6,975 nt of DNA, taken from Clostridiales bacterium (GTDB taxonomy: Bacteria > Bacillota > Clostridia > Lachnospirales > Lachnospiraceae). Every line of letters starts with the position of its first letter. Position 1 is the stretch's first letter. Positions 5,736 through 6,975 of the stretch are shown here, in pieces. The DNA is taken from positions 1-6,975 of the forward strand of contig JAATEU010000299.1 of the NCBI GenBank assembly GCA_015655565.1. The letters run 5' to 3'. The translations under genes were made by a program, and so were the position numbers. The notes under the pieces were generated by a model. It ran no database searches, was not told where the DNA came from, and worked only from the letters and a program-made list of their open reading frames with translations.

Positions 5736-5963
5736 TTACTCACCGTAATAACGCTGGATTGCTTGTGCAATATATTCAGCACTTCCTTTTCCCTATATGT
5801 TGTCATTTATTTCCGCCAGTTTTTCACCTTGCTGGTATTCTTTAGCCAAATCCAGAAGTATGGCTCTTGCGTTGTCCAGTTGAAACATAGTCTTGTAGAG
5901 TTCTGCAAGTCTTGCGATAGCTTCTTTTTCTAAAGCAGTATTTCCTGTATCTTTCGTAAGCAT
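5736..5963 (-). pseudogene. C-terminal fragment of a regulator, TipAS-like domain, with internal stop
   Basis: On the minus strand the frame from ATG 5963 reads 56 codons of helical, charged sequence (including LEKEAIARLAELYKTMF and LLDLAKEYQQGEKLAEINDN), then TAG (5793-5795), then continues in the same frame as GKGSAEYIAQAIQRYYGE to TAA (5736-5738). The tail fits the end of TipAS ligand-binding domains (G-x-G-(T/S)-A-E-(F/Y)-x-x-x-A-I-x-x-Y), which follow a MerR DNA-binding domain in drug-responsive regulators. The N-terminal half, including any HTH, is missing, since a TGA lies four codons upstream and no ribosome binding site is present. A single change (TAG from TAT, Tyr) would restore the domain end. 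The coding character is clear; the family is moderately likely only. Confidence 0.55.
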
Positions 5964-6115
5964 ATGCAACTGTCAGAAATGGTTTTATTGCTGGATTAGA
6001 TATAAGCAATCAACTGCTCATTTAGTAATTCCGAGCATACTAATAAAGACATTTTTTCGAATCAACTGCATAATATTTTTGCATTTGTTAACCGTGTTTT
6101 GGGCAGATTTCATTG
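5964..6115. other. Short non-coding gap
   Basis: Nothing convincing is encoded here. A 31-codon minus-strand frame (6113 down to 6018) has no ribosome binding site and no recognisable family. A 10-base direct repeat, AATCAACTGC, occurs at 6008-6017 and 6060-6069, 52 bp apart. It is too short to interpret. Confidence 0.4.
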
Positions 6116-6144
6116 TTGTACTTTTAGAAAAATTCGGATATAAT
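6116..6144 (+). promoter_or_regulatory. Promoter of the broken Cro/C1-type repressor gene
   Basis: TTGTAC (6116-6121), a 17-bp spacer and a perfect TATAAT (6139-6144) form a strong promoter 26 bp before the ATG at 6171. A transcript starting near 6151 would carry the repressor's GAGG ribosome binding site (6159-6162) and probably reads on into the AlbA_2 gene at 6429. Confidence 0.75.
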
Positions 6145-6170
6145 ACATTTATCAGGTAGAGGTGAAAAAG

Positions 6171-6379
6171 ATGATCATCAGCTATAAAAAAACTTTGGGA
6201 AGATATTAAATAGATAGAGATATGAAAAAGCAGGATTTACGTTTAACGGCAGGAATAAGTCCCACTTTGATAGTAAAGAGTGGAAATGGCTAGAATATAT
6301 CAACCGATATTTTACTGAAATATGTATAGCTCTTGGTTGCGACGTTAGCAATATTATGGAGAGCATAAATGACAAGTAA
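6171..6379 (+). pseudogene. Cro/C1-type HTH repressor (HTH_26, YozG-like), frameshifted
   Basis: The remnant of a small XRE-family DNA-binding protein of about 68 residues. A good start is present: GAGG (6159-6162), 8 bases, ATG 6171, then MIISYKK. The frame ends at TAA 6207-6209, because three single-base insertions relative to the family (in A7 near 6186-6192, GGG near 6197-6199 and AAA near 6208-6210) disturb the expected KKLWKILIDRDM. The frame is recovered by 6222 and reads MKKQDLRLTAGISPT, the recognition-helix region of this family. TAG (6291-6293) interrupts it in the following helix, and a further one-base loss near 6318-6325 shifts the ending, ICIALGCDVSNIMESINDK, into another frame stopping at 6377-6379. 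Relatives are intracellular repressors that often control neighbouring genes. The identification is firm, the gene is broken, and homopolymer sequencing error is an alternative for the insertions but not for the TAG. Confidence 0.85.
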
Positions 6380-6428
6380 AATGATACCGGAACAACATAG
6401 AATTAGAAGTTAAAGGATGGATGTTCTG

Positions 6429-6975
6429 ATGAGCGAAAAAATTGAACAGATACTAAAGCAAGGTGAAGGTATCAATATCGAATTTAAAGAATGTAAAAAT
6501 AAAATTAATAAAGATGTCTATGAATCCGTATGTGCATTTTTAAATAGAATCGGTGGGCATCTTTTACTTGGTGTGAAGGATAATGGTGAAATTGTCGGTA
6601 TTGATAAGGAGGCTGTTGCACAAATCAAAAAAGACTTTGCAACAACTATTAATAATCCTTTAAAAATAGCTCCTGCATTTTATGCAAATATTGAAGAATA
6701 TATTATTAATGACTGCATTTTGCTGTATATTGCTATCCCAAATAGTTCTCAGGTGCACAGACTTAACGGCAGAATATATGACGGAAACGAAGATGCGGAT
6801 ATAGACATTACCGATAGTACATCTGTAGTTGCGGATTTGTATAACAGGAAAAATAATATCTATACAGAAATCAGAATTTTTCCCTATGCTTCTATTGATG
6901 ATTTAGATAAAAATTTAATTGCAAAAGTACGGATAATGGCACACAACCAAAAAGGCGGAGCAACACATCTTTGGG
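6429..6975 (+). CDS. AlbA_2 (Schlafen-type) DNA-binding domain protein, N-terminal part (3' end outside window)
   Basis: The frame is open from ATG 6429 to the last base (182 codons) and continues beyond the window. Residues about 14-125 match the AlbA_2 domain: GEGINIEFKECKNKI with the hallmark E-F-K, then CAFLNRIGGHLLLGVKDNGE and IVGID (family pattern A-F-x-N-x-x-GG-x-(L/I)-(L/I)-GV-x-D-x-G). The later VHRLNGRIYDG stretch fits the end of the domain. Such proteins bind nucleic acid and often carry a C-terminal ATPase-like or winged-helix domain (COG2865-type regulators); some occur in mobile or defence-linked islands. ATG 6429 is preferred, with AAAGGA (6412-6417) 11 bases upstream. An in-frame ATG at 6417 has no properly spaced site. 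The gene lies 49 bp after a broken repressor gene and probably shares its promoter (6116-6144). The C-terminal function cannot be seen. Confidence 0.88.
   Translation, partial: MSEKIEQILKQGEGINIEFKECKNKINKDVYESVCAFLNRIGGHLLLGVKDNGEIVGIDKEAVAQIKKDFATTINNPLKIAPAFYANIEEYIINDCILLYIAIPNSSQVHRLNGRIYDGNEDADIDITDSTSVVADLYNRKNNIYTEIRIFPYASIDDLDKNLIAKVRIMAHNQKGGATHLW

Noticed and set aside
5685..5933. Plus-strand open frame of 82 codons
   Set aside because: It is antisense to the TipAS-like fragment, whose frame is far more protein-like. There is no ribosome binding site.
6008..6069. Ten-base direct repeat AATCAACTGC, 52 bp apart, as an attachment site or operator
   Set aside because: It is too short for AT-rich DNA to be meaningful, and there is no integrase or regulator context.
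6178..6375. Minus-strand open frame of 65 codons opposite the repressor remnant
   Set aside because: The opposite strand holds recognisable Cro/C1 motifs plus promoter and ribosome binding site; this frame has none.
5000..6400. Transposon or IS element as cause of the decay zone
   Set aside because: No transposase remnant, terminal inverted repeat pair or target-site duplication could be found by eye.

Overview
The window looks like chromosomal DNA from a low-to-medium GC Firmicute of class Clostridia, most likely a Lachnospiraceae-type gut bacterium. This is inferred from the strong AGGAGG-like ribosome binding sites, the TTGACA/TATAAT-type promoters, the AT-rich gaps and the gene families present. 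No rRNA, tRNA, CRISPR array or complete mobile element was seen.

Left part (1-4197, plus strand): a carbohydrate-uptake locus. It has the 3' end of a family 1 solute-binding lipoprotein gene, two ABC sugar permease genes of the MalF/UgpA and MalG/UgpE types, and a cytoplasmic glycoside-hydrolase-like protein with DUF5060, DUF4038 and DUF5605 domains. No ATPase gene is present, which fits the common Firmicute arrangement where a shared MsmK/MsiK-type ATPase powers many sugar importers (inference). A likely scheme is that the binding protein captures an oligosaccharide, the permeases import it, and the hydrolase cuts it inside the cell. The hydrolase gene has its own textbook promoter (TTGACA-17 bp-TATGAT) with repeated ACATGA half-sites around it, so it can probably be controlled separately from the transporter.

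Middle part (4207-4999, minus strand): two convergent housekeeping-type genes. One encodes free methionine-(R)-sulfoxide reductase (GAF-domain MsrC, with all three signature cysteines). Upstream of it lies a 67-residue protein of unknown function. A clear minus-strand promoter lies between them, followed by a perfect 12-bp inverted repeat in the msrC leader.

Right part (about 5000-6400): AT-rich, with no intact gene. It is a graveyard of gene fragments: a PHP-domain phosphoesterase start with a stop at codon 3 and a lost metal-ligand histidine; a possible MATE-transporter N-terminus; the end of a TipAS-like regulator with an internal stop; and a small Cro/C1-type (YozG-like) repressor broken by three homopolymer insertions, a nonsense codon and a further frameshift, although its promoter and ribosome binding site survive. 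After it, from 6429 to the window end, an intact AlbA_2 (Schlafen-type) DNA-binding-domain gene runs off the edge.

No convincing new multi-gene system is visible. The points most worth following are the uncharacterised hydrolase and its regulatory region, the palindrome at the msrC start site, and the decay zone beside the AlbA_2 gene.
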